The translations under genes and the position numbers were made by a program. The notes beneath the pieces are model-generated. The model did not search any database. It was not told the DNA's origin and was given only the letters and a program-made list of their open reading frames with translations. A stretch of DNA of 64,000 bases from an uncultured Oscillospiraceae bacterium (GTDB lineage: Bacteria; Bacillota; Clostridia; Oscillospirales; Ruminococcaceae), in NCBI GenBank assembly GCA_900542145.1, contig UQMF01000013.1, positions 1-64,000 on the forward strand. Direction: 5' to 3'. Shown piece by piece: positions 13,639-21,621 of this stretch; the first letter of the stretch is position 1, and each line of letters begins with the position of its first letter.

Positions 13639-15999
13639 ATGAATTGTATCAGCGGATTTTCGGACAGCGCTATAAAGGCGCTCAACGCAGCGCTCGGCGC
13701 GGCGATGGGCTACGGTCACACCTACATCGGCAGCGAGCACATTCTGTACGGCCTGGTGTCGGACGACTCCCTACCTACTGCGGCGGTACTGCGGCGCTAC
13801 GGCATTGGCAGGAACGAAGTACTGCGGCGCCTGGAGGAAACTATCGGCAGAGGCAGACCTACGCGCCTCAGCCTTAACGATCTCACGCCACGCAGCCGCA
13901 AGCTTATCGACAACGCGCTCTCATTCGCTTCCGGGGAGAATCAGCGCAAGGCAGGTCCGGAGCACCTGCTCCGGGCGATAGTCCTCGACCGTGACTGCTG
14001 CGCCATGACGATACTGGGCGACCTCGGAGTCAACCAGGTGAAGCTCGCCGGGGAGCTCTGCGCCCAGCGCTGGAATGAACCGGATCTCTCCACAGAAAAG
14101 GAGCGCCGCGCGAAATTCCCTGCGCTGACGAAATACGGCAGGGACCTCACCGAAATGGCGGCGAACGGAAGCCTGGATCCGGTGATAGGTCGCGAAAAGG
14201 AAACCGAGCGCCTTATCCGGGTGCTTCTGCGCAGGTGCAAGAACAATCCCTGCCTTATCGGCGACGCCGGCGTCGGAAAGACCGCGGTCGTTGAGGGATT
14301 CGCCCAGCGCGTCGCCGCCGGGAACGTTCCCCAGGGACTTCTCGGGAAGCGTATATTCGCACTGGATCTCACCGCAATGCTTGCCGGCGCCAAGTACCGA
14401 GGCGACTTTGAGGAGCGCCTTAAAAGCGTTATTGAGGAAGCCTCCGGCTGCAAAAACATCATACTCTTTATTGATGAGCTTCACAGCATAGTCGGTACCG
14501 GAGCCGCCGAGGGTGCGATAGACGCTGCGAATATTCTCAAGCCGCAGCTCGCCCGGGGAGAAATATGCCTGATAGGCGCGACCACCACCGAGGAATATCG
14601 CCGGTTCATTGAGAAGGACAGCGCCCTGGAACGCAGATTCCAACCTGTAGTCGTGGAGCAGCCCGACGAACAGCAAGCTCTCGCGATTCTCAAGGGAATG
14701 CGCCGCAGCTACGAGCAGCACCACTGCGTAACCATAACCGATGGTGCGCTTGAGGAGGCTGTGCGGCTCTCTGTGCGCTATATCAACGACCGGAAACTAC
14801 CGGACAAGGCGCTCGACCTGGTGGACGAAGCGGCGGCACGGGTGCGCTCCGGGGCGCTGAACGCTCCGTATGTCAAGCGGCTGTCAGAGGTGCGCCGCAG
14901 TCTTTCCACGCCCAACGACGCGGCAACGGTGGAAAAACTCCGGCAGGAGGAATACTCCCTGGTCCAGGCGATGAACAGCGGCAGGGCGTGTATCGTTGAC
15001 AAGCCTGAGGTCGCCCAGGCGGTTTCCGCAATTACGGGGATTCCGGTGCAGCGGCTTTCCGAGGACGAAACTACCCGGCTCGCCGGACTGGAGCAGCAGC
15101 TCAGCCGCCGCATCATCGGGCAGGACAAGGCGGTGGAGCTGGTTTCCAACGCGGTGCGCCGTGGCCGTACCGGACTAAAGGAGCCTGACCGTCCCACCTG
15201 CTCGTTCCTGTTCCTGGGACAGACCGGCGTTGGAAAGACGGAACTTGCCAAGGCGCTGGCGGAAGCCGTTTTCGGGGACGAGAAGCGCATTATCCGCTTC
15301 GACATGTCTGAATTCATGGAGAAGCACTCCGTATCCAAGCTGATAGGCTCCCCTCCCGGATATGTAGGCTACGAGGAGGAGGGTCAGCTGATAAAGCGCG
15401 TGCGCAGCTCCCCCTACTCCGTGGTACTGTTCGACGAGGTGGAAAAGGCGCACCCGGACGTGCTCAACCTGCTTTTGCAGATACTTGAGGAGGGCACGCT
15501 GACCGCCTCCGACGGCAGGACGGCGGATTTCCGCAGCACAATCGTGATAATGACCGGAAACATCGGCGCGGAGCAGCTTTCCCGGAATACACTGGGATTC
15601 GGCGGCGGACAGGACAGCAGCGAATCCGACGTGATGTCCGCACTGAAAAAGCAGTTCAGTCCGGAGCTGATCAACCGTATCGACAACGTTATAGTATTCC
15701 GCCGCCTGGGCGAGGAGCAACTGGAAAGTATCTGCCGCATACTCCTGGGGAAGCTGGCTCAGCGCGCGGTGCAGTGTGGGATCTCCCTCAGCTTCACGGA
15801 CGACACAGTACGCCACATCTGCCGCCAGGTAAGCCGCGAACGCGGAATGGGCGCACGTCCTCTCCGCCGCACCATAACCTCCGAGATCGAGGACAGGATC
15901 TCCTGCATGATGATTTCCGGGGAACTGAAAAACGGCTGCCGTGCGGAGGTCTGCGAGAACTCCGGGGAGCTTTCCGTCAGGGTAATGTCCACGCAATAA
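13639..15999 (+). CDS. clpC: ClpC-type ATP-dependent Clp protease ATP-binding subunit
   Basis: A 786-aa class I AAA+ unfoldase that would feed proteins to ClpP. The start at 13639 is chosen because AGGAGG lies ten bases before it; upstream in-frame ATGs would add a His/Tyr-rich stretch without a site. Residues 1-140 are two Clp_N repeats. D1 has Walker A GDAGVGKTAV (about 213) and DELHSIVGTG. D2 has Walker A GQTGVGKTEL (about 531), SEFMEKHSVSKLIGSPPGYVG and the C-terminal AAA lid. The middle domain is short, as in ClpC/ClpE. This is the canonical ClpC of the window; a second Clp ATPase with a zinc-finger N-terminus lies at 51.5-53.9 kb. No ctsR/mcsA/mcsB genes flank it. Confidence 0.93.
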   Translation: MNCISGFSDSAIKALNAALGAAMGYGHTYIGSEHILYGLVSDDSLPTAAVLRRYGIGRNEVLRRLEETIGRGRPTRLSLNDLTPRSRKLIDNALSFASGENQRKAGPEHLLRAIVLDRDCCAMTILGDLGVNQVKLAGELCAQRWNEPDLSTEKERRAKFPALTKYGRDLTEMAANGSLDPVIGREKETERLIRVLLRRCKNNPCLIGDAGVGKTAVVEGFAQRVAAGNVPQGLLGKRIFALDLTAMLAGAKYRGDFEERLKSVIEEASGCKNIILFIDELHSIVGTGAAEGAIDAANILKPQLARGEICLIGATTTEEYRRFIEKDSALERRFQPVVVEQPDEQQALAILKGMRRSYEQHHCVTITDGALEEAVRLSVRYINDRKLPDKALDLVDEAAARVRSGALNAPYVKRLSEVRRSLSTPNDAATVEKLRQEEYSLVQAMNSGRACIVDKPEVAQAVSAITGIPVQRLSEDETTRLAGLEQQLSRRIIGQDKAVELVSNAVRRGRTGLKEPDRPTCSFLFLGQTGVGKTELAKALAEAVFGDEKRIIRFDMSEFMEKHSVSKLIGSPPGYVGYEEEGQLIKRVRSSPYSVVLFDEVEKAHPDVLNLLLQILEEGTLTASDGRTADFRSTIVIMTGNIGAEQLSRNTLGFGGGQDSSESDVMSALKKQFSPELINRIDNVIVFRRLGEEQLESICRILLGKLAQRAVQCGISLSFTDDTVRHICRQVSRERGMGARPLRRTITSEIEDRISCMMISGELKNGCRAEVCENSGELSVRVMSTQ

Positions 16000-16028
16000 A
16001 AATATTTCAACTTTTTTTACAAAACCCC

Positions 16029-16057
16029 TTGACAAATTCAAAATGCTGTGATATAAT
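16029..16057 (+). promoter_or_regulatory. Perfect sigma-A promoter for tRNA-fMet
   Basis: TTGACA, 17-bp spacer, TATAAT, 45 bp upstream of the mature tRNA 5' end. Expected transcription start is about 16064, at the foot of the following hairpin. Confidence 0.85.
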
Positions 16058-16061
16058 ATTT

Positions 16062-16098
16062 AAGTACTCAAGAGAACGGCGGTTCTCAAGAGTACTTG
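16062..16098 (+). other. 5'-leader hairpin of the tRNA-fMet transcript
   Basis: AAGTACTC-(AA)-GAGAAC pairs with GTTCTC-(AA)-GAGTACTT around a GGCG loop, giving 14 pairs with one internal 2x2 loop. It begins at the predicted transcription start and ends 4 nt before the tRNA. It is not a terminator (no U-tract); it is likely removed by RNase P. Confidence 0.7.
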
Positions 16099-16102
16099 AT
16101 AT

Positions 16103-16179
<77 letters not shown>

Positions 16180-16183
16180 ACAT

Positions 16184-16219
16184 TCAGCCGTACATGCGAT
16201 GTGCGGCTGATATTTTTTT
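16184..16219 (+). terminator. Rho-independent terminator after tRNA-fMet
   Basis: TCAGCCG-ACAT/ATGT-CGGCTGA stem with one mismatch, a GCG loop, and a run of seven T residues after it, directly behind the tRNA CCA end. Confidence 0.9.
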
Positions 16220-16237
16220 CGCTTAAATCCCCACTTC

Positions 16238-16266
16238 TTGACTAATCACGGGCAATGTAGTATAAT
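16238..16266 (+). promoter_or_regulatory. Sigma-A promoter for the RlmI-like gene
   Basis: TTGACT, 17-bp spacer, TATAAT, about 38 bp upstream of the chosen ATG at 16304. Confidence 0.8.
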
Positions 16267-16303
16267 AACTATAACTGCAGCACGAATGAAAAGGATATAT
16301 AAT

Positions 16304-17530
16304 ATGGAAAGAATCTACCCGAAAGCCACCATAACCGAAAAAGGTGAAAAAGCCCTGCGCGGAGGTCACCCATGGATATACGCTGAGGAGGTCACCGCCA
16401 TTGACGGAGCCTACGAAAACGGCGGACTGGTCGATGTACTCAGCCGCAAGGGCCGCTACCTTGGCACGGGATACATAAACGACAACTCCAAAATACGGAT
16501 ACGCGTGATCTCCCGGAATGCAAACGACAGGTTCGACCGGGATTTCTATGCGCGCAGGATACGCTACGCACTGGACTACCGCCGCACCGTGATGGGTGCG
16601 GAGGATTTCCGCTGCTGCCGGCTTATCTTCGGCGAGGCGGACAGCTTCCCTGGATTCACCGTTGACCGCTTCGGCGACGTACTCGTAACACAGGTGCTCT
16701 CCCTCGGCACGGAGCGCGTGAAGGAAACCCTCTACGAACTGCTGGTGCAGACCCTTGAGGAAATGGGCGAGCACATCACGGCGCTGTATGAGCGCAACGA
16801 TGTCAAGATACGCGAGCTGGAGGGCATGGAGGAATACAAGGGATTCTGGAACGGCGCCGGACTGCGCACTGACCTTTCCGGAATTACTGAGATCACCGAG
16901 AACGGCATAAGATACACCGTGGACTACATCAACGGGCAAAAGACCGGATTCTTCCTGGATCAGAAATACAACCGCCAGGCTATCCGCCATATCGCCGAGG
17001 GGCGCACCGTACTGGACTGCTTCACCCATACCGGCGCATTCGCGCTGAATGCTGCGGCGGCAGGCGCAAAGCTCGTCAATGCCGTGGATATCTCCGCCGA
17101 CGCCGTGGAAATGACCCGAAGGAACGCCGAACTCAACGGGCTTTCCGGGAACATGGAATTCACAAAGGCGGACGTTTTCGACCTGCTGACTGAACTCTAC
17201 CGCCAGGGCGGACACCCGTACGATTTCATAATCCTTGATCCCCCGGCATTCACCAAAAGCAGCAGCACCGTAAAATCCGCAGAGCGCGGCTACAAGGAAA
17301 TAAACCTCAAGGCAATGCGGCTTCTTCCGCGCGGCGGATACCTCGCCACCTGCTCCTGCTCGCACTTCATGACCGAAACGCTGTTCCGGCACATGCTGCA
17401 CGATGCTGCCGCCGATGCCGGTGTTTCCCTGCGGCAGATAGAGGCAAGGCGGCAGTCCCCGGATCACCCGATACTGTGGAATGTCCCGGAAACGGATTAT
17501 CTCAAGTTTTACATATTCCAGGTGGTGTGA
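16304..17530 (+). CDS. Class I rRNA large-subunit methyltransferase, RlmI-like
   Basis: A 408-aa SAM-dependent methyltransferase of the RlmI group, which makes m5C in 23S rRNA in E. coli. The ATG at 16304 follows AAAAGGA and sits just downstream of the promoter; an earlier ATG at 16238 overlaps the -35 box. The N-terminal PUA-like domain (RGGHPWIYAEEV), the linker motif GQKTGFFLDQK, the SAM motif LDCFTHTGAFALNAA and the catalytic-loop motif ILDPPAFTKSS are all present. A Cys-rich stretch (ATCSCSHFM) holds the likely catalytic cysteine. The DUF1653 gene starts 1 bp after its stop. A shorter relative lies at 59.6-60.4 kb. Confidence 0.92.
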   Translation: MERIYPKATITEKGEKALRGGHPWIYAEEVTAIDGAYENGGLVDVLSRKGRYLGTGYINDNSKIRIRVISRNANDRFDRDFYARRIRYALDYRRTVMGAEDFRCCRLIFGEADSFPGFTVDRFGDVLVTQVLSLGTERVKETLYELLVQTLEEMGEHITALYERNDVKIRELEGMEEYKGFWNGAGLRTDLSGITEITENGIRYTVDYINGQKTGFFLDQKYNRQAIRHIAEGRTVLDCFTHTGAFALNAAAAGAKLVNAVDISADAVEMTRRNAELNGLSGNMEFTKADVFDLLTELYRQGGHPYDFIILDPPAFTKSSSTVKSAERGYKEINLKAMRLLPRGGYLATCSCSHFMTETLFRHMLHDAAADAGVSLRQIEARRQSPDHPILWNVPETDYLKFYIFQVV

Positions 17531-17531
17531 C

Positions 17532-17804
17532 ATGACAGAAAAGGATCTTATCCCCGGGACTGTAGTCCGGCATTTCAAGCGCGGAATGCTCACCGAAGCA
17601 CAGCGCGCGGATTCCACCCAATATCTTTATGAGATACTCGCGGTGGCGCACCACACCGAAACCGGAGAGAAACTAGTGGTTTACCGCGCTCTTTACGGCG
17701 AGGGGAAAGTATGCGCCCGTCCGCTGGATATGTTCCTGTCGGAAACCGACCGCGAGAAATACCCGGAAGCCGGGCAAAAATACCGGTTTGAGCCGGTGAA
17801 GTGA
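17532..17804 (+). CDS. DUF1653-family small protein
   Basis: A 90-aa protein whose core (VVRHFKRG, YEILAVAHHTETGEKLVVYRALYG, then VCARPLDMFLSE) matches the DUF1653 beta-rich domain seen alone or fused to other proteins in many bacteria. The function is not known. The start at 17532 overlaps or abuts the preceding stop codon, so translation is probably coupled to the methyltransferase gene. No signal peptide or membrane segment. Confidence 0.85.
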   Translation: MTEKDLIPGTVVRHFKRGMLTEAQRADSTQYLYEILAVAHHTETGEKLVVYRALYGEGKVCARPLDMFLSETDREKYPEAGQKYRFEPVK

Positions 17805-17824
17805 CATCACAGAATCATTTGACC

Positions 17825-17845
17825 GGGAGGGGTAAAACCCTCCCC
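17825..17845 (+). terminator. GC hairpin upstream of the MATE gene
   Basis: GGGAGGG/CCCTCCC stem with a 6-nt loop, 21 bp past the DUF1653 stop. It is followed by CTGTAGTTTTC, so it is a weak terminator or an attenuating stem in the MATE leader. Confidence 0.6.
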
Positions 17846-17870
17846 TGTAGTTTTCAGAAGGAAGCGACCC

Positions 17871-19274
17871 ATGAAACCAGCAAAATATGTCGATATGTGC
17901 AGCGGTCCGATACTGCGCAAAATGATCGTATTCACACTCCCCATCATGTTCTCGGGACTGTTCCAGCTGCTTTTCAACGCGACCGATATCATCGTCGTGG
18001 GAAAGTTCGCCGGGGACAACGCCCTGGCGGCGGTTGGCTCAAACTCTGCGCTGATAAACCTCATGACGAACCTGTTCATCGGGCTTTCCATCGGCGCGAA
18101 CGTAGTTGCCGCGCGGTACTGCGGCGCGAAGAACATAACCGAACTGCGCAGGACAGTACACACGGCAATGACCCTCAGCGTCATCAGCGGATTTATCCTC
18201 ATGGCGGCAGGTCTGCTGTTCGCTGAACAAATACTCCGGCTGATGTCCACGCCGGAAAGCATTATCGGTATGGCGGCAAGCTATCTGCGTATCTACTTCT
18301 GCGGAATGCCGTTCATGATGATATACAACTTCGGCAATGCGCTGCTCCGCGCCGCCGGGGATACGCGCCGTCCCCTTATCTACCTGATATGCGCCGGGGT
18401 CATCAACGTACTCCTTGACCTGCTGTTCGTTATCCTCTTCAACATGAGCGCCGCAGGCGTCGGACTTGCCACAACCCTCTCTCAGGGAGTTTCCGCATTC
18501 CTCATGGTGCGCTGTCTTATGCGTGAGAAGGAGGAAAACGGACTCAAGCTGGAACTCCGCAAGCTGCGTATCCACCGCGACAAGCTCGGCATGATCATGA
18601 AGATAGGACTCCCTGCCGGATTCCAGGGCATGGTATTCTCCCTCTCAAATGTAGTTATACAGTCATCAATAAACCTGTTCGGCGAGGTCGTCATCGCCGG
18701 AAATTCCGCCGCGGCAAGCATTGAGGGATTCGTATATATGGCGATGAACTCCTGCTATCAGTCCACGCTTTCCTTCACCAGCCAGAATCTCGGCGCCAGG
18801 AAATACGAGCGTATCAACCGGATACTCCTCTGCGGACTTACCTGCGTGGTGGCGGTGTGGGCGATACTCGGGCTTGGAGTCACTATGACCTGCGGCAGGC
18901 AGCTTCTCGGTATCTACACCTCCGGCGAAGCAGCTATCGACGCCGGACAGCACCGTATGATGTATGTCTGCGGAACCTACTTCTTATGCGGAATAATGGA
19001 CGTTATGGTAGGCTCTCTTCGCGGCATGGGGTATTCCATCACGCCGATGATAGTATCCCTGCTGGGCGCCTGCGGACTGCGTCTTGTATGGCTCGGCACC
19101 GTATTCCAGATGGAACAGTACCATACTCCGGACGTAGTGTATCTCTCCTACCCGGTTTCCTGGGTAATCACCGTGGCGGCGCATGTGATATGCTTCTTTA
19201 TCTGCCGGCACAGGCTGAAACTAAAGGTACAGCAGCAGGAGAAAGAGCGGCTTGTGATAGAAACACAGCAATAA
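17871..19274 (+). CDS. MATE-family multidrug/metabolite efflux transporter
   Basis: A 467-aa inner-membrane exporter with about twelve membrane segments in two six-helix lobes. The two lobes share the MATE pattern: GPILRKMIVFTLPIMFSGLFQ near the N-terminus (motif start about residue 13) and GMIMKIGLPAGFQGMVFSLS near 245. Sodium- or proton-driven export of cationic compounds is the usual job; the substrate cannot be told. AGAAGGAAG precedes the ATG, and a GC hairpin separates it from the DUF1653 gene. It ends 6 bp before a strong terminator. No regulator is adjacent. Confidence 0.93.
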   Translation: MKPAKYVDMCSGPILRKMIVFTLPIMFSGLFQLLFNATDIIVVGKFAGDNALAAVGSNSALINLMTNLFIGLSIGANVVAARYCGAKNITELRRTVHTAMTLSVISGFILMAAGLLFAEQILRLMSTPESIIGMAASYLRIYFCGMPFMMIYNFGNALLRAAGDTRRPLIYLICAGVINVLLDLLFVILFNMSAAGVGLATTLSQGVSAFLMVRCLMREKEENGLKLELRKLRIHRDKLGMIMKIGLPAGFQGMVFSLSNVVIQSSINLFGEVVIAGNSAAASIEGFVYMAMNSCYQSTLSFTSQNLGARKYERINRILLCGLTCVVAVWAILGLGVTMTCGRQLLGIYTSGEAAIDAGQHRMMYVCGTYFLCGIMDVMVGSLRGMGYSITPMIVSLLGACGLRLVWLGTVFQMEQYHTPDVVYLSYPVSWVITVAAHVICFFICRHRLKLKVQQQEKERLVIETQQ

Positions 19275-19280
19275 ACAAAA

Positions 19281-19308
19281 ATTGGACGGTTAAAACCGTC
19301 CAATTTTT
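19281..19308 (+). terminator. Rho-independent terminator after the MATE gene
   Basis: ATTGGACGGTT/AACCGTCCAAT, an 11-bp perfect stem with a short A-rich loop, then TTTTT. The A-run on the left means it could also work for leftward transcripts coming from the hydrolase remnant. Confidence 0.92.
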
Positions 19309-19310
19309 TA

Positions 19311-19453
19311 TCATCTGAGAACCGTATTGAAAACTTCCTCCGTCCACTTCTCAGGTATCTGTTCCGGTACTTCTCCCCCATTTTCAGCGCATAGAATATA
19401 TGTATCTCCCCCTGCGCCGGAGCGTTCTTATCGCCAAACTCATACACTTTCAT
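19311..19453 (-). pseudogene. Alpha/beta-hydrolase remnant (internal deletion and frame change)
   Basis: The first 12 codons (MKVYEFGDKNAP) look like the opening of an alpha/beta hydrolase, where a LLHG-type strand would follow. Instead the sequence jumps. In another frame it reads GDTYILCAENGGEVPEQIPEK and continues WTEEVFNTVLR to a stop at 19311, which resembles the C-terminal end of such an enzyme. The catalytic centre is missing. GGAAGCAAGGTG lies before the ATG. I read this as a gene that lost its middle; a chance reading frame is the alternative. Confidence 0.5.
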
Positions 19454-19737
19454 ATTGCACCTTGCTTCCTTTTGTTAGTATGCCATAACTTGCGTACAGG
19501 TAACGATTTATGGGTAAAATAAACATACACCATACTCCAAAGGCTATTATATCACACAATTTTCAGTTTTGCACCCCCTTTGATTGTGAAAACCAAATGA
19601 AATGATAAGTCCCTACAAACCGCATAACCATGCGAAATCGTGACTGTTATGCGGACACGGTTTTGCAAACAAATTACATTAGTAAATTTCACTGAAACCC
19701 GCACCACTGATATGCCGATTTCTGTAATTCTTGTGAA
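19454..19737. other. Intergenic region upstream of the ABC exporter
   Basis: An AT-rich, non-coding stretch ahead of the ABC exporter promoter. Apart from the CCGCATAAC/GTTATGCGG inverted repeat (listed separately), I see no gene, RNA or mobile element in it. Confidence 0.6.
19620..19654. promoter_or_regulatory. Inverted repeat upstream of the ABC exporter, possible operator
   Basis: CCGCATAAC and GTTATGCGG form a perfect 9-bp inverted repeat with a 17-bp gap, about 85 bp upstream of the -35 box of the exporter operon. It could bind a dimeric regulator; no regulator gene is adjacent. Confidence 0.45.
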
Positions 19738-19766
19738 TTTACATTATAAAAAATATGTACTATAAT
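19738..19766 (+). promoter_or_regulatory. Sigma-A promoter of the ABC exporter operon
   Basis: TTTACA, 17-bp spacer, TATAAT, 50 bp upstream of the first ABC gene. Confidence 0.8.
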
Positions 19767-19815
19767 AATAAGGCAACTAATCAATGCAGAAATAATTCAC
19801 AAGGAGGAAAAAAGC

Positions 19816-21609
19816 ATGATAAAAACACTCGCAGCCCAGATCAAGCAATACAAACGATCAACGCTGCTCACTCCCCTGTTTACTGTTCTTGAAGTTGTGA
19901 TGGAAGTTCTGATACCCTTCGTTACAGCGTCCATCATCGACAAGGGAATAAACGGAAACGACGGCGCCGGAGATCTGCCCAAGGTATTCATCTACGGCGG
20001 CGTGATGATCGTCATGGCATTCATGAGCCTTGCTTTCGGCGTGCTCGCCGGAAAATTCGCGGCGGACGCTTCCTCAGGATTTGCGTGCAACCTACGCGAC
20101 GCAATGTTCTCGAATATCCAGACGTTCTCCTTCTCCAACATCGACAAATACAGCACTGCTGGTCTGGTCACCCGTATGACTACCGACGTCACCAACCTCC
20201 AGAATGCATTCCAGATGATCATCCGAATCGCGGTAAGAGCGCCCATCATGCTGATAAGCAGCGTAATAATGTGCGTCATCATCAATCCAAGGATCAGTCT
20301 GATATTCCTCGGGGCGCTCGTCGTGCTGGGAACAGTCCTCACGCTGATCGTCAAAAATGCCACCAAGGTGTTTGACAAGGTGTTCACCAAGTACGATGAC
20401 CTCAACGCCAGTGTGCAGGAGAATATCTCCGGTATCCGCGTTGTAAAGGGCTTCGTCCGCGAAGATCACGAAAACCAGAAGTTCGTGAACGCTTCCGGAA
20501 ACCTCTACAAGATGTTCGTTACTGCTGAGAAAATAATCTCCTGGAACAACCCCGTGATGATGTTCGTCATCTACGCCTGCATTCTTCTTATTTCCTGGTT
20601 CGGAGCGCAGTTCATCGTCGGCGGATCAATGACCACCGGCGAACTCACATCGCTGTTCAGCTACATCATGAGCGCGCTGATGGCCCTGATGATGCTATCA
20701 ATGATCTTCGTTATGGTCACGATGTCCGTGGCAAGCGCAAGACGTATCTCCGAGGTACTCAACGAGAAGTCCGACATCACCAACCCTGCCGACCCGGTCA
20801 TGGAGATCAAGGACGGTTCTATCGACTTCGATCATGTGAACTTCGCCTACAAGCATAAATCCAATCAGCTCAAGGAAAAGAAATCCGACCTTGACGGCGG
20901 AGAGGAAATACTCACAGACATCGACCTGCATATCCACGCCGGCGAAACCATCGGAATCATCGGCGGCACCGGCTGCGGCAAATCCACCTTCGCAAGCCTT
21001 ATCAGCCGTCTGTACGACGTGGACAGCGGCGCAGTCCTGGTCGGCGGAACTGACGTCCGTAAATACGACCTCGAAATGCTGCGCGACCAGGTTGCCGTAG
21101 TGCTCCAGAAGAACGTGCTGTTCTCCGGAACTATCCTCGACAACCTCCGCTGGGGCAACGAAAATGCCACCGAGGAGGAATGCGCGGAAGCCTGCCGCCT
21201 TGCCTGTGCAGACGAGTTCATCGACAGAATGCCCGATGGCTATCACACTATGATCGAACAGGGCGGAACCAACGTATCCGGCGGTCAGAAGCAGCGTCTG
21301 TGTATTGCCAGAGCACTGCTGAAGAGCCCGAAGATACTTATCCTCGACGACTCCACCAGCGCGGTGGATACCGCCACGGACGCAAAGATACGCCAGGCAT
21401 TCGCCCAGAAGATCCCGGGCACGACAAAGCTCATCATCGCCCAGCGTATCTCCAGTGTGCAGGACGCTGACCGCATAATCGTAATGGATGACGGCCGCAT
21501 AAGCGGATTCGACACCCACGAGAACCTGCTGAAGAACAACAAGATATACAGCGAGATCTACATGCTCCAGACCCAGTCCGGCGGAGATTTCGACAAGCCT
21601 AACGATTAA
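19816..21609 (+). CDS. Heterodimeric ABC exporter, subunit with degenerate ATP site
   Basis: A 597-aa half-transporter: six membrane helices in residues 1-310 and an ATPase domain from about 340. Walker A is GGTGCGKSTF, signature VSGGQKQR, and Walker B continues LILDDSTSAVD, where the catalytic Glu is replaced by Asp. This marks the degenerate site of heterodimeric exporters (TM287/288, BmrCD type). Between membrane and ATPase parts there is a Lys-rich insertion (KHKSNQLKEKKSD). AAGGAGG precedes the ATG. The partner is the next gene, 12 bp downstream. Substrate unknown: drugs, lipids or peptides are all possible. Confidence 0.93.
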   Translation: MIKTLAAQIKQYKRSTLLTPLFTVLEVVMEVLIPFVTASIIDKGINGNDGAGDLPKVFIYGGVMIVMAFMSLAFGVLAGKFAADASSGFACNLRDAMFSNIQTFSFSNIDKYSTAGLVTRMTTDVTNLQNAFQMIIRIAVRAPIMLISSVIMCVIINPRISLIFLGALVVLGTVLTLIVKNATKVFDKVFTKYDDLNASVQENISGIRVVKGFVREDHENQKFVNASGNLYKMFVTAEKIISWNNPVMMFVIYACILLISWFGAQFIVGGSMTTGELTSLFSYIMSALMALMMLSMIFVMVTMSVASARRISEVLNEKSDITNPADPVMEIKDGSIDFDHVNFAYKHKSNQLKEKKSDLDGGEEILTDIDLHIHAGETIGIIGGTGCGKSTFASLISRLYDVDSGAVLVGGTDVRKYDLEMLRDQVAVVLQKNVLFSGTILDNLRWGNENATEEECAEACRLACADEFIDRMPDGYHTMIEQGGTNVSGGQKQRLCIARALLKSPKILILDDSTSAVDTATDAKIRQAFAQKIPGTTKLIIAQRISSVQDADRIIVMDDGRISGFDTHENLLKNNKIYSEIYMLQTQSGGDFDKPND

Positions 21610-21621
21610 GGAGGTGGAATT

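Noticed and set aside
16062..16098. Hairpin before tRNA-fMet as a terminator or T-box
   Set aside because: No U-tract follows, and it begins at the predicted transcription start of the tRNA itself; T-box features are missing.
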